Shown: piece by piece, positions 1 to 7,705 of the stretch
Layout of the letters: each line of letters opens with the position of its first letter
Position numbering within the stretch: the stretch's first letter is position 1
Origin: Candidatus Roslinia caecavium
GTDB taxonomy: Bacteria > Bacillota > Clostridia > Monoglobales > Monoglobaceae
Reading direction: 5' to 3'
Length of the DNA: 64,000 nt
NCBI GenBank assembly: GCA_904419955.1
Contig: CAJFTO010000005.1
Coordinates: 1-64,000 of the forward strand
Notes under the pieces: generated by a model
The model's database searches: none
Seen by the model: only the letters and a program-made list of their open reading frames with translations
Told to the model about the DNA's origin: nothing
Program-made: the position numbers and the translations under genes

Positions 1-1
1 A

Positions 2-2563
2 AGCCTAACGCCCGACCTATCCGACACAATGGCCAAGTGCCGGATAGGAACGGCAAAATTTTTTACACTTCTATTACTTCTTTATCGCACATCAGCAAAT
101 ATCCTGCTCATGAAGGACGTAGAGCCTGAAATAGCTTATGACGCGGAACTCACGGTAGGCGCGGATAAAGAGTACCCGTCTATCAGCGAGGCTATCGCGG
201 CTGTAAGACGTATGGAGAAGAGCAGAAACGACCAGACTGTAACGATAGTTATCGATCCTGGAACATATGAGGAACAGCTCTATGTAGACGAAAACAACAT
301 TGTGCTGAAAGCGGCGAATCCTGAAGACAGACCTATGATACAGTGGTACTATGGAATAGGTTACGTATACTATTCGGCGGATCCGAGCGGATGGTATGAC
401 GCAGACTGGGCAGCTCAGAAGACCGAACAGAGAACGGTTTCCAACTGGGGAGCTACGATCAGAACATACGGCGCGGGATTCTTGGCGGAGAACCTTGACG
501 TTCAGAATACCTTTAATAAATTTATAGTTCAGGCAGAGCTCGACGACGGCGTAAAGCCGGGCGGCGGCGACGCTAAAAACTATGACAGAGACAGCCTTGA
601 CGTAGAAGTTAAGAATAAGGACAAAGCGACTGAGAGAGCCGCGGCTATCTTTGCAGGCGGATCTGAGATAGAGTTGTATCGTTGCTCGTTCTCATCAAGC
701 CAGGATACGTTTGGTACGGGCGCAACTTCAATGTATGTAAAGGAATGCGATATCTCGGGTAACACCGACTATATCTGCGGAGGTAATAACGTATACTTTG
801 AAAACTGTAACCTTATCTGGACCGGATACAGCGACCATTCGGCAGGCGGCTACATAACCGCATCCAAGACAAGCAATGAGTCTGGATTAGTCGGAAGCGA
901 TCTCGGTTACTACTTCAAGGATTGTACGGTCAAGAACAGCAACGAATCCGGCATGCACTTCGCTAATGGCGACTGGGGTCGTAACTGGGGCGGCAAAAAC
1001 TGCCAGACCATATTTGACAACACCACGATCGCAAGCGGAACCGGAACCCCCGGAAAATGGGGTAACATGGGCGGCGACCCTGCGAAGATGTCAGTTCTCT
1101 ATGTTGTAAACGGCGTATGGGCTGAAAACGATACTGGTCATACGAAAGACCTCACAAATTCCGATGATAATCCGCGCGGTACGGTTGAGAGTAATAGCTA
1201 CATTCTCCCCGAGGCGACCGATTTCTTCGGCGATTGGACTCCGGTTCACTACGTAGACGATTCGAGCAGATTGAATATCGAAGCGGCGCCGGCTGAGAAC
1301 GGAAGCATAAACTTCAGCGTAGACGGCAGACTTACCACAAGAGCGGCCAAAGGCGAAGTAGTTACGATAGTTCCGAATCCGGATCCTAACTACCAACTCG
1401 ATACAGTATCGGTTAAAGGCGCGGTAAGCGAAACTGACGTTGAAGTCACGAATAACACGTTCGTTATGCCGGACGAGAACGTTATCGTAACGGCTACCTT
1501 TAAGGCGACTGAGGCGCAGCCGACGACCGATCCGGCCACCATGGTGGGCGACGTAGAATGGTATTTCGGAATAAGCAATAATTCCGGAAAGATCGACATA
1601 AACGGTACGAAAGGTCAGATAGGAAGCAGAGCGTCGGCGTCCGGCGACGACGGAGCCACTAAGTATCTTGAGATAGACGCGACCGCCGAAGGCGCAAGGA
1701 TAGACAATAAGGACAACAACGACACAACGGGTTACAGAAGAGACGAATGGGCGGCTATCACGACCGGAACAAAGATCTCGATACCCGTAATGCAGGGCAG
1801 CGTCGTAACAGTAAGAGGCTACGGCGACGGAGCCGAGGGCGGTAAGAATCTTGCGTATACTATAAACGGAGAAGCAAAAGAACATGTGTCGCAGGGCGAT
1901 CAGACCTACGTCTACACCGGCGAAGCAGGATTTATTGATCTTATCGTTACATACGGCAGATATATCAGTTATATCAAGGTCAATACTCCTAAACCTCTCG
2001 AAGGTCAGTACTCCGACTGGAACGTAGGCCACGCTAACGATAGCCGCGACGGCGAGCTTCAGGTTGTGACATACGAAGGTCAAGAATCTCTGTATATAGC
2101 GAACAGAAACGCTTATAAGGTCATAGAGAATCCCATATCATCAGGCGTAGCAACGTTCGATTTCGACCTGTATATCGACACGGCTGTTGACAGGAACTTC
2201 AGAGTATATCTGGAGAACGAGGTCGGCGATATCGTAAATCAGGATAACGTATTTGCCGAAGTTATCAACAACAGAGGCTCCGGCGTAAACTACGGCCCCG
2301 ATCTGGATGCTCAGACAACCAAGCTGTTTAGCTACAGCGATCTGACGCAAGGATCCGGTTGGGTACACTTTACAATAAAGCTGGATTATAACAACGCGGC
2401 GCCAGACCAGTTCATCACGGTAACGGCGACTAACGAAGCGGGACTCAGCGCTACTCAGACCATGGGCGCGATAAGCGGTAAGGATACGACTTTAAAACAG
2501 ATCAGACTTGTCGCTACGGCTCAGTCTCCGTATTTCGCTAATATGAAATTGACGACCGAATAG
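2..2563 (+). CDS. Secreted pectinesterase (CE8), multidomain, 5'-truncated
   Basis: Pectin methylesterase that would remove methyl esters from homogalacturonan outside the cell. The frame is open to the window edge, so the true start is probably upstream. The first ATG (position 29) precedes a hydrophobic stretch but has no Shine-Dalgarno sequence. Counting from that ATG, the right-handed beta-helix starts near residue 45 and carries the family landmarks DPGTYEE (about 76), SSQDTF (about 222, catalytic QD), NTDYICG (about 245, catalytic Asp) and WGRNWG (about 315, where most homologues have LGRPW). A bacterial-repeat module follows at about 420-495, then two probable beta-sandwich modules to residue 844. 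No cell-wall anchor motif is visible at the C-terminus. Family assignment is firm. The roles of the trailing modules are inferred; they are probably carbohydrate-binding. Confidence 0.85.
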   Translation, partial: SLTPDLSDTMAKCRIGTAKFFTLLLLLYRTSANILLMKDVEPEIAYDAELTVGADKEYPSISEAIAAVRRMEKSRNDQTVTIVIDPGTYEEQLYVDENNIVLKAANPEDRPMIQWYYGIGYVYYSADPSGWYDADWAAQKTEQRTVSNWGATIRTYGAGFLAENLDVQNTFNKFIVQAELDDGVKPGGGDAKNYDRDSLDVEVKNKDKATERAAAIFAGGSEIELYRCSFSSSQDTFGTGATSMYVKECDISGNTDYICGGNNVYFENCNLIWTGYSDHSAGGYITASKTSNESGLVGSDLGYYFKDCTVKNSNESGMHFANGDWGRNWGGKNCQTIFDNTTIASGTGTPGKWGNMGGDPAKMSVLYVVNGVWAENDTGHTKDLTNSDDNPRGTVESNSYILPEATDFFGDWTPVHYVDDSSRLNIEAAPAENGSINFSVDGRLTTRAAKGEVVTIVPNPDPNYQLDTVSVKGAVSETDVEVTNNTFVMPDENVIVTATFKATEAQPTTDPATMVGDVEWYFGISNNSGKIDINGTKGQIGSRASASGDDGATKYLEIDATAEGARIDNKDNNDTTGYRRDEWAAITTGTKISIPVMQGSVVTVRGYGDGAEGGKNLAYTINGEAKEHVSQGDQTYVYTGEAGFIDLIVTYGRYISYIKVNTPKPLEGQYSDWNVGHANDSRDGELQVVTYEGQESLYIANRNAYKVIENPISSGVATFDFDLYIDTAVDRNFRVYLENEVGDIVNQDNVFAEVINNRGSGVNYGPDLDAQTTKLFSYSDLTQGSGWVHFTIKLDYNNAAPDQFITVTATNEAGLSATQTMGAISGKDTTLKQIRLVATAQSPYFANMKLTTE

Positions 2564-2590
2564 AGCTTGACGGCTTAGAATATCAAAAAA

Positions 2591-2625
2591 GGGCAGACCG
2601 AAAGGTTTGCCCTTAATTAATTTTG
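2591..2625. terminator. Bidirectional intrinsic terminator
   Basis: A 9-bp stem (GGGCAGACC / GGTTTGCCC, one wobble) with a GAAA loop lies between two convergent genes. On the minus strand it runs directly into six Ts. On the plus strand it is followed by an AT-rich tail. It can end both the pectinesterase and the enolase-like transcript. Confidence 0.8.
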
Positions 2626-2692
2626 CAGAAACGATATCGGAACGCGGTAAACGTCGATGATTATTTAGTTATGGCATTATAGTTATAGTTAA

Positions 2693-3901
2693 TCAACCCT
2701 TTTCTATCTCAAGCAGACGGTTATATTTTGCCGCGTTACCCCCGCCGGACAAAGCTCCTATCTTTATCTGTCCCGAATTGGCCGCGACGGCTAAATCTGC
2801 GATAAACGTTTCGTCAAGGGCGTCTCCGTCCGAGGAGAACACGGTCTTAAATCCGCTTCTCACCGCTTTGGCGGAGAAGTCGAGTATATCCGTGACCGTA
2901 CCTATCCGATAGGGCGATACGATCACTGAATTATAATCGTCAAACGAGGAGCTAAGATCGGTCTTAAACCCGGCGAGCTGGATACGCGACCCGAGCTTAT
3001 CATACGCGGCCGCCAGCCCGCGCTCGTCCGAATACGATACGACGTTTTCCGCCGAAATTATCGGGTATTTGCCGCAGTAGGAAACAAGATCGGAGATAAG
3101 CCTGTCCGCGTCCGCCATGCGGTTCTGCTTGGGAAAATAATACATATTCTCTTCTTCAAAGCTCCGCGCATGGCGCCAAGCGTTCTCCGCTCCGCAGTCG
3201 ACGGCGAGACAGAAATCTTCGGTCAGCCTAAAGCCGCAGCGAGTTATCGCCCGGCAAACATAATCGAAAGCTTCCCGTTCGTTTTTCATATTCGGCGCGA
3301 AGCTCCCGTCCGGCGCCGCTAAAACGCTGTATCCTTTATCGGCCAAATCGGCTTTTAAACGATCGCAGACGGCCGCGCAGTTTCTTACGCCCTCCGAAAA
3401 CGACGATGAGCCTACCGGGATCATCATTATTTTTTCGTAGTTTAACGGACTTTTCTCGTCCGCGCCGCCGCTGATAACGTTCATCATGGGCAGAGGCAGT
3501 TTTACGGATCCCGCGCCGCCCAGGTATCTGTACGTTTCAAGTCCGACGGCCGCCGCGGCCGCCTTCGCGCAAGCCGCGGACAGCGCTAATATTATATTGG
3601 AGCCAAGCCCGCCGCTTACCTCCGGTTCATTGAGCTTTCGGTCGATCTTGGTTTGATCTATTATATTCATGCCTGCCAGATTATCGCAGACGGCGCCGTT
3701 TATCTTGCCCGCGCATCCGCCGGCCGTATATTCGCTTTCCCTTTCGTTCGTTTCTCCGCGGCTTTTAAGAGTTCGCGTTGAAACGGCGGCGCTTCCCGCG
3801 TATCCGCCCTCGGCGAAGACCTCGACCTTTAGAGCGGGCGAACCATATGCGTCCACGATCTCCATAGCGTAGACGTCTTCAATACCTATATATGCTTTCA
3901 A
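2693..3901 (-). CDS. Enolase-like protein lacking the catalytic residues
   Basis: A 402-residue enolase-superfamily protein whose fold landmarks align over the whole length (DAYGSP for DSRGNP, PMMNVISGG, APN, AVDC, ETFIADLAV, QIKIGAL, AAKYNRLLEIE). Judged against E. coli enolase, most active-site positions are changed: the SGAST loop is lost, H159 becomes D, E168 K, D316/D317 F/K, K341 S, H369/R370 S/D, and E208 D. D246, E290 and K392 are kept. It is therefore very unlikely to convert 2-phosphoglycerate. The start is TTG at 3901, chosen because GGAGG lies 7 bases upstream; a longer frame beginning at another TTG (3922) would include that ribosome binding site. The gene stands alone between terminators. 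Whether it has another activity or a structural role cannot be told from the sequence. Confidence 0.8.
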   Translation of the reverse strand: MKAYIGIEDVYAMEIVDAYGSPALKVEVFAEGGYAGSAAVSTRTLKSRGETNERESEYTAGGCAGKINGAVCDNLAGMNIIDQTKIDRKLNEPEVSGGLGSNIILALSAACAKAAAAAVGLETYRYLGGAGSVKLPLPMMNVISGGADEKSPLNYEKIMMIPVGSSSFSEGVRNCAAVCDRLKADLADKGYSVLAAPDGSFAPNMKNEREAFDYVCRAITRCGFRLTEDFCLAVDCGAENAWRHARSFEEENMYYFPKQNRMADADRLISDLVSYCGKYPIISAENVVSYSDERGLAAAYDKLGSRIQLAGFKTDLSSSFDDYNSVIVSPYRIGTVTDILDFSAKAVRSGFKTVFSSDGDALDETFIADLAVAANSGQIKIGALSGGGNAAKYNRLLEIEKG

Positions 3902-4141
3902 ATCTATTCCTCCAATTATCAAAATTACTAAATATTAAATCAATACGGCCGCGCGTATAATATATAAATCTTCTATATCTTTGCCATTACTGGCACAGTC
4001 GAACTTAGGCGACCTAAATTAATTTCGCCGGTATGTTTATACGTCGTCCGCCGCGTTGCGCTAATGATCGCGCCGCGGATTTTAATACATTATAGCGCTA
4101 TGCGGCGGCGGCGCGCAAGAGGAATTTAAAAATTACGGGGA
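3902..4141. other. Intergenic, no gene seen
   Basis: AT-rich near 3925-3985, then GC-rich. It should hold the minus-strand promoter of the enolase-like gene, but I found no convincing -35/-10 pair. A small inverted repeat TGCCA..TGGCA lies at about 3982-3995. Confidence 0.4.
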
Positions 4142-4172
4142 TAAAAAAAGAACCCCTATCGCCGGGATTCTT
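4142..4172 (-). terminator. rpsT terminator
   Basis: On the minus strand an AGAATCCC / GGGGTTCT stem with a 7-base loop is followed by a run of seven Ts, about 70 bases after the rpsT stop codon. Confidence 0.8.
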
Positions 4173-4239
4173 GTAATGTAGGATTTTTTCTTTAGTAAGT
4201 GTAAAGTTTAAAGTTGATTAAAATTAAATAAAACCGGAG

Positions 4240-4500
4240 TTAGGCGATCTTATTTAACATTGCCGCGTACTGACTCTTTCTGCGAGCGGCCGTATTCTTG
4301 TGAAGTACGCCCTTAGCGACAGCCTGGTCAGTCTTTTTAACAACATACTTATACGCGTCAGAGGCAGCAGCCTTGCCCTCTTTGAGAGAAGCTTCGAACT
4401 TCTTTATAGCAGTTTTAAGCTGGGATTTAACCATTTTGTTCTGCAACGTCTTAGTCTTGATAACCTTAACGCGCTTTTTAGCTGACTTGATGTTAGGCAT
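4240..4500 (-). CDS. rpsT: 30S ribosomal protein S20
   Basis: An 86-residue basic protein beginning [10 protein letters not shown], the diagnostic N-terminus of S20, with the usual helical Lys/Ala-rich body and the [10 protein letters not shown] tail. S20 binds 16S rRNA early in 30S assembly. The ATG at 4500 is preceded by GGAGGTGAATCC, which fixes the start; a longer frame from 4518 would swallow the ribosome binding site. It is a single-gene transcript with its own promoters and terminator. The leader contains a perfect hairpin (4575-4595). S20 is autoregulated at translation in E. coli; whether that hairpin plays such a role here is unknown. Confidence 0.97.
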   Translation of the reverse strand: MPNIKSAKKRVKVIKTKTLQNKMVKSQLKTAIKKFEASLKEGKAAASDAYKYVVKKTDQAVAKGVLHKNTAARRKSQYAAMLNKIA

Positions 4501-4556
4501 GGATTCACCTCCAAACAATAATAAACTAATTCTTGATTTTTACATCAGTAAAAAAT

Positions 4557-4585
4557 ATTATAGCGCTTTTTGAGGCAAAATGCAA
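4557..4585 (-). promoter_or_regulatory. rpsT proximal promoter candidate
   Basis: On the minus strand TTGCAT, 17 bases, TATAAT. This gives a leader of about 50 nt. It overlaps the perfect inverted repeat GCAAAATG/CATTTTGC at 4575-4595, so the -35 lies within the hairpin arm. Confidence 0.55.
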
Positions 4586-4659
4586 GCCATTTTGCAAAAT
4601 TTTATAGTTTCGAGCCATAAAATCAAGCAATGGCTGATCCTGCCAGAAAAACCTTATAT

Positions 4660-4688
4660 ATAATAAGACATTTCATATTTAAAGTCAA
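4660..4688 (-). promoter_or_regulatory. rpsT distal promoter candidate
   Basis: On the minus strand TTGACT, 17 bases, TATTAT. It would give a leader of about 150 nt carrying the 4575-4595 hairpin. Two stacked promoters are common for ribosomal protein genes. Confidence 0.55.
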
Positions 4689-4840
4689 GTATAAATTTTA
4701 AATTAACGCCTTTTTTGTAAATTTTAAATATTTAACCCGCTCAGGAAGAGAACGTTTTTGATATATGCTCCGATAGGCGCGCGGCTTTATTCGTTCCTGC
4801 TAACCGTTCTGCGGATACGCCGTGAAGATAGGCAAAACAA

Positions 4841-4869
4841 ATCCCGGACGGCAAAATAGCGCCGTCCGG
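4841..4869 (-). terminator. Terminator of the aldo/keto reductase operon
   Basis: CCGGACGGC / GCCGTCCGG, a perfect 9-bp stem with an 8-base loop. On the minus strand it is followed by a T-rich tail (GATTTGTTTT). It lies about 40 bases after the reductase stop codon. Confidence 0.65.
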
Positions 4870-4907
4870 ATAAAAGTTATAGCGGTTAAGCTAAGGGTTT
4901 CTTAAGT

Positions 4908-5750
4908 CTATTTACCGAGTCCGGTCAAAAATTCTACCGTATTCGGGTCGTAGTGCGAGAAGAATAAGCTCTCGCCGCCGTCAAGCGCGGTTATTTTCTT
5001 CATATCCTCTTCGCTCAGCTCGAAATCGAATACGTTGAAGTTTTCTTCCATTCTCTCCTTGTGCGTAGATTTCGGGATAACGACGACGTCGTTTTGTATC
5101 AGGAATCTGAGTATTACCTGCGCCGCGGACTTGCCGTATTTAGCGCCGATCTCATTTAAAACTTCGTTGCCGAAGATATTGTTTTTACCCTCGGCGAACG
5201 GTCCCCAAGACATGATCTGGACGCCGTACTTTTTCATTATTTTATTAGCCTCTATCTGTTGGTTGAACGGATGCGTCTCCACCTGATTTATCGCTGGAAC
5301 GACTTCCTGGAATTTGCATATATCTATCAACCTGTCGGGATAGAAGTTGCTTACTCCGATCGCGCGGAGCTTGCCTTCCTTGTATGCCTCCGTCATAGCG
5401 CGGTATGTTCCGTAATAGTCGCCGAAAGGCTGATGTATAAGCATCAGATCGATATAATCCGATTTCAGCTTTTTCAGAGATTCGTCGATCGAAGCCTTAG
5501 CCTTTTCGTATCCTGCGTTCGAGATCCATACCTTTGAAACTATGAACAGTTCGTCTCTGGGAACGCCGCATTTTTCGATCGCGGCGCCTACGCCCTCTTC
5601 GTTGTTATACGCCTGTGCGGTATCGATCAGACGATAGCCGACCGATATGGCGTCGAGCACGCATCTTTCGCACTCGGCGGGATCTACCTGATATACTCCA
5701 TAGCCGAGGATCGGCATTTTAACTCCATTGTTTAACGTTACGTATTGCAT
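4908..5750 (-). CDS. Aldo/keto reductase
   Basis: A 280-residue NADPH-dependent aldo/keto reductase, presumably cytoplasmic, that would reduce small aldehydes or ketones. The full catalytic tetrad is present: D43 and Y48 in LIDTAQAY, K73 in SKVW, H106 in LIHQP. The cofactor-loop signature IPKSTH lies near the C-terminus. The start is ATG at 5750 behind GGAGGACCAAAT. It sits 27 bases downstream of a flavodoxin gene in the same direction, so the two are probably one operon. A LysR regulator is transcribed divergently, an arrangement often seen when the regulator controls the pair. The true substrate cannot be inferred. Confidence 0.92.
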   Translation of the reverse strand: MQYVTLNNGVKMPILGYGVYQVDPAECERCVLDAISVGYRLIDTAQAYNNEEGVGAAIEKCGVPRDELFIVSKVWISNAGYEKAKASIDESLKKLKSDYIDLMLIHQPFGDYYGTYRAMTEAYKEGKLRAIGVSNFYPDRLIDICKFQEVVPAINQVETHPFNQQIEANKIMKKYGVQIMSWGPFAEGKNNIFGNEVLNEIGAKYGKSAAQVILRFLIQNDVVVIPKSTHKERMEENFNVFDFELSEEDMKKITALDGGESLFFSHYDPNTVEFLTGLGK

Positions 5751-5777
5751 ATTTGGTCCTCCTTGTTTTATATAATA

Positions 5778-6290
5778 TTATTGTTCGTCGATCCATGCAG
5801 AAATTTGGGCCTTCGCGTCTTTGACGTTTGCGCCGCGTATCGCGAGTCCCTTTTTCACGATAGAATTCGGACAAAGCTTCTTTATATCCTGTTCGCTTTT
5901 CCCCATGCCGCCGCCCTCGTGGGTGCAGAACGGTTTTATAGTCTTGCCTGAAAGATCGCAGCGTTCAAGCAGAGAAAATACCGCGACCGGAGCCGTTCCC
6001 CAGTAGTTGGGATAGCCGAGATATACCGTTTTGTATCCGTCGAGATTTTCTGGATACGCTTTAAGCTCGGGGCGAAAACCCCTCTGCTGGTCGAGCTTGG
6101 CCTCTTCGATACATTCCGAATAATCGTCGGAATACGGATTTTCCTGTTCGATCTTAAACAGCTCGGCGCCCGTTATCTCGCTTATGGTCTTCGCCGTAAT
6201 TTCCGTATTGCCGACCGGAAGATTTTTTATAACGCCGTTTACATAATTATTTCCGGCTCTTGAATAATAAATTATAATTGCATCCGACAT
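5778..6290 (-). CDS. Flavodoxin-like protein
   Basis: A 170-residue flavodoxin of the flavodoxin_4 type. The N-terminal strand and phosphate-binding loop read IIIYYSRAGN (residues 5-14). The FMN-contact loops LGYPNYWGTAP and CTHEGGGMG follow. Such proteins carry electrons or act as small NAD(P)H:quinone-type reductases in the cytoplasm. The start is ATG at 6290 after GGAGGACGGATAT. It is first gene of a two-gene operon with the aldo/keto reductase and diverges from a LysR gene only about 50 bases from that gene's promoter, so joint control by LysR is likely (inference). Confidence 0.88.
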   Translation of the reverse strand: MSDAIIIYYSRAGNNYVNGVIKNLPVGNTEITAKTISEITGAELFKIEQENPYSDDYSECIEEAKLDQQRGFRPELKAYPENLDGYKTVYLGYPNYWGTAPVAVFSLLERCDLSGKTIKPFCTHEGGGMGKSEQDIKKLCPNSIVKKGLAIRGANVKDAKAQISAWIDEQ

Positions 6291-6325
6291 ATATCCGTCC
6301 TCCTGTATTCTTTGTTTGTATCTTT

Positions 6326-6354
6326 ATTATACACATGATTTCCTTGACCGGGAA
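6326..6354 (-). promoter_or_regulatory. Flavodoxin operon promoter candidate
   Basis: On the minus strand a perfect TATAAT (6326-6331) 35 bases upstream of the flavodoxin start, with only a poor -35 (TTCCCG at 17 bases). A weak -35 is typical of activator-dependent promoters, and it overlaps the divergent lysR promoter. Confidence 0.55.
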
Positions 6355-6372
6355 GAATAAAAATGTTAAAAT
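6344..6372 (+). promoter_or_regulatory. lysR promoter
   Basis: TTGACC, 17 bases, TAAAAT. Transcription would begin near 6379. That puts the lysR ATG (6597) about 220 nt downstream and makes the whole 6411-6596 repeat part of the mRNA leader. Confidence 0.7.
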
Positions 6373-6410
6373 GGTATCAACTTAAAGTTAATGCGAAACG
6401 AGGGGAAATT

Positions 6411-6596
6411 AACGTGAAAGGCACTTTCACGTTAGCCTCCGACAGGATTAAAGCGCTCGCGCGAGATTTTTTCTTCGCGTATAGCGCATTCAAAAGCGCG
6501 TATAGGCGTAATAATCTCTTATCATTCCTTGCCCTGCGGATAAGAGAGATTTCATTATTATCTACGCCGAAGCAGGGCGGCGGAATGGAGATTATT
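6411..6596 (+). repeat. Structured RBS-carrying repeat, copy A
   Basis: A 186-bp element that also occurs twice at 58073-58431 on the other strand. It opens with a perfect hairpin (AACGTGAAAG / CTTTCACGTT, 3-base loop, 6411-6433), then a conserved CCTCCGACAGGAT, a GC-rich central arm with variable loop, a TCTCTTATC / GATAAGAGA stem (6515-6549 area), and ends GCAGGGCGGCGGAATGGAG-ATTATT directly before the ATG. The loop of the third stem contains CATTCC and GCCCTG, complementary to GGAATG and CAGGGC beside the Shine-Dalgarno sequence. The frame is open through this copy, but the ribosome binding site points to the downstream ATG. Confidence 0.85.
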
Positions 6597-7502
6597 ATGT
6601 ACAACCCGCAGCTTGACGTATTCATAAAGACCGCCGACGAAGGAAGTTTCACAAAGGCGGCGGATGAACTATACATATCGCCGACAGCGGTGATGAAACA
6701 GATAAATTCGCTCGAAAGCCGGATAGGCGTAAAACTCATAGAACGGACGAACCGCGGGATCAGTCTGACAGAGGCGGGGAAAGCGTTTTATAAGGAAGCG
6801 AAGCTGTTTATAGAGTATTCGAACAACGCTATAAGCAGAATAAAACGCGCCGCCGAGGACGACAGGTTCGTTATCCGCGTTGGGACGTCTATGCTCAATC
6901 CGTGCAAGCCGCTTATGGAACTGCTGAAATATTCGGACGACGTATATGATAAGTTCAGGATAAACATAATTCCTTTTGAGGACGAGCATACGAATATCCT
7001 GACGGTAATCGAGAGTATAGGGTCAAAATTTGATTTTATTTTCGCCGCCTGCAATTCGCCGCAGTGGCTGAGCCGCTGTAACTTTTTCAAGATAGGAGAC
7101 TACGACGTCTGCTGCGCGGTACCCGGTTTTCATCGTTTGGCGTCTAAGCGCAGACTTTCGGTAAGCGATCTGAGAGGAGAAGCGCTTATTATGATGGAGA
7201 GGGGCGGCAGTTATATCCTCGACGATCTTCGAGACAGATTATCAGCTCAGGAGCTCATGATAAAGATCGAGGACGCCTCGTTTTACGATATCGACGTGTT
7301 TAACCGCTGCGAACGAACCGGCGGCGTATTGCTTACCCTAAGCGGCTGGAGCGATATACATCCGTCTTTGATTACGATACCTGTCGACTGGGATTATAAG
7401 ATGCCTTACGGTTTGCTGTATCCGCTCAATCCTAACGAGCATATCTTGAGTTTTTTGGAGATTATAAAGGCCGCCGCCGATAAGGCCGAATATATAAAAT
7501 AA
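6597..7502 (+). CDS. LysR-family transcriptional regulator
   Basis: A 301-residue LysR-type regulator. The winged helix-turn-helix occupies residues 1-60 (GSFTKAADELYISPTAVMKQ, then LESRIGVKLIERTNRG). The rest is the periplasmic-binding-protein-like effector domain. The start is ATG at 6597, matching the usual family length and preceded by GGAATGGAG. A 78-codon in-frame extension upstream is the repeat element, not protein. It is divergent from the flavodoxin-reductase operon, its likely target. Its translation start region is supplied entirely by repeat copy A, so that element probably influences its expression. The inducer is unknown. Confidence 0.92.
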   Translation: MYNPQLDVFIKTADEGSFTKAADELYISPTAVMKQINSLESRIGVKLIERTNRGISLTEAGKAFYKEAKLFIEYSNNAISRIKRAAEDDRFVIRVGTSMLNPCKPLMELLKYSDDVYDKFRINIIPFEDEHTNILTVIESIGSKFDFIFAACNSPQWLSRCNFFKIGDYDVCCAVPGFHRLASKRRLSVSDLRGEALIMMERGGSYILDDLRDRLSAQELMIKIEDASFYDIDVFNRCERTGGVLLTLSGWSDIHPSLITIPVDWDYKMPYGLLYPLNPNEHILSFLEIIKAAADKAEYIK

Positions 7503-7508
7503 CGCCGG

Positions 7509-7532
7509 GCCGCAGTTTTGCGCGGCTTTTTA
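7509..7532 (+). terminator. lysR terminator
   Basis: GCCGC / GCGGC stem with an 8-base loop followed by TTTTTAATT, immediately after the lysR stop. Confidence 0.75.
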
Positions 7533-7705
7533 ATTATGAACGCGGCTTTCGCTCAATTTAAATATTTGACGGCTTCGACGCCCTGTATAAATCATACTTT
7601 GATGTAAATAATATTTATATCGCCGCGCGCGATGAATGTAAAGTTAAAATATCAATTTTGATTATTAAAGTTTACAAAGTTAGATTTACGGCAAGGAGCG
7701 TTAAA

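Noticed and set aside
1091-2083. 330-codon minus-strand frame opposite the secreted pectinesterase
   Set aside because: Covered by a convincing CE8 coding sequence; no motif of its own.
6363-6596. N-terminal extension of LysR
   Set aside because: In frame but consists of the repeated element; the -10 hexamer of the promoter overlaps its first codons and the ribosome binding site points to 6597.
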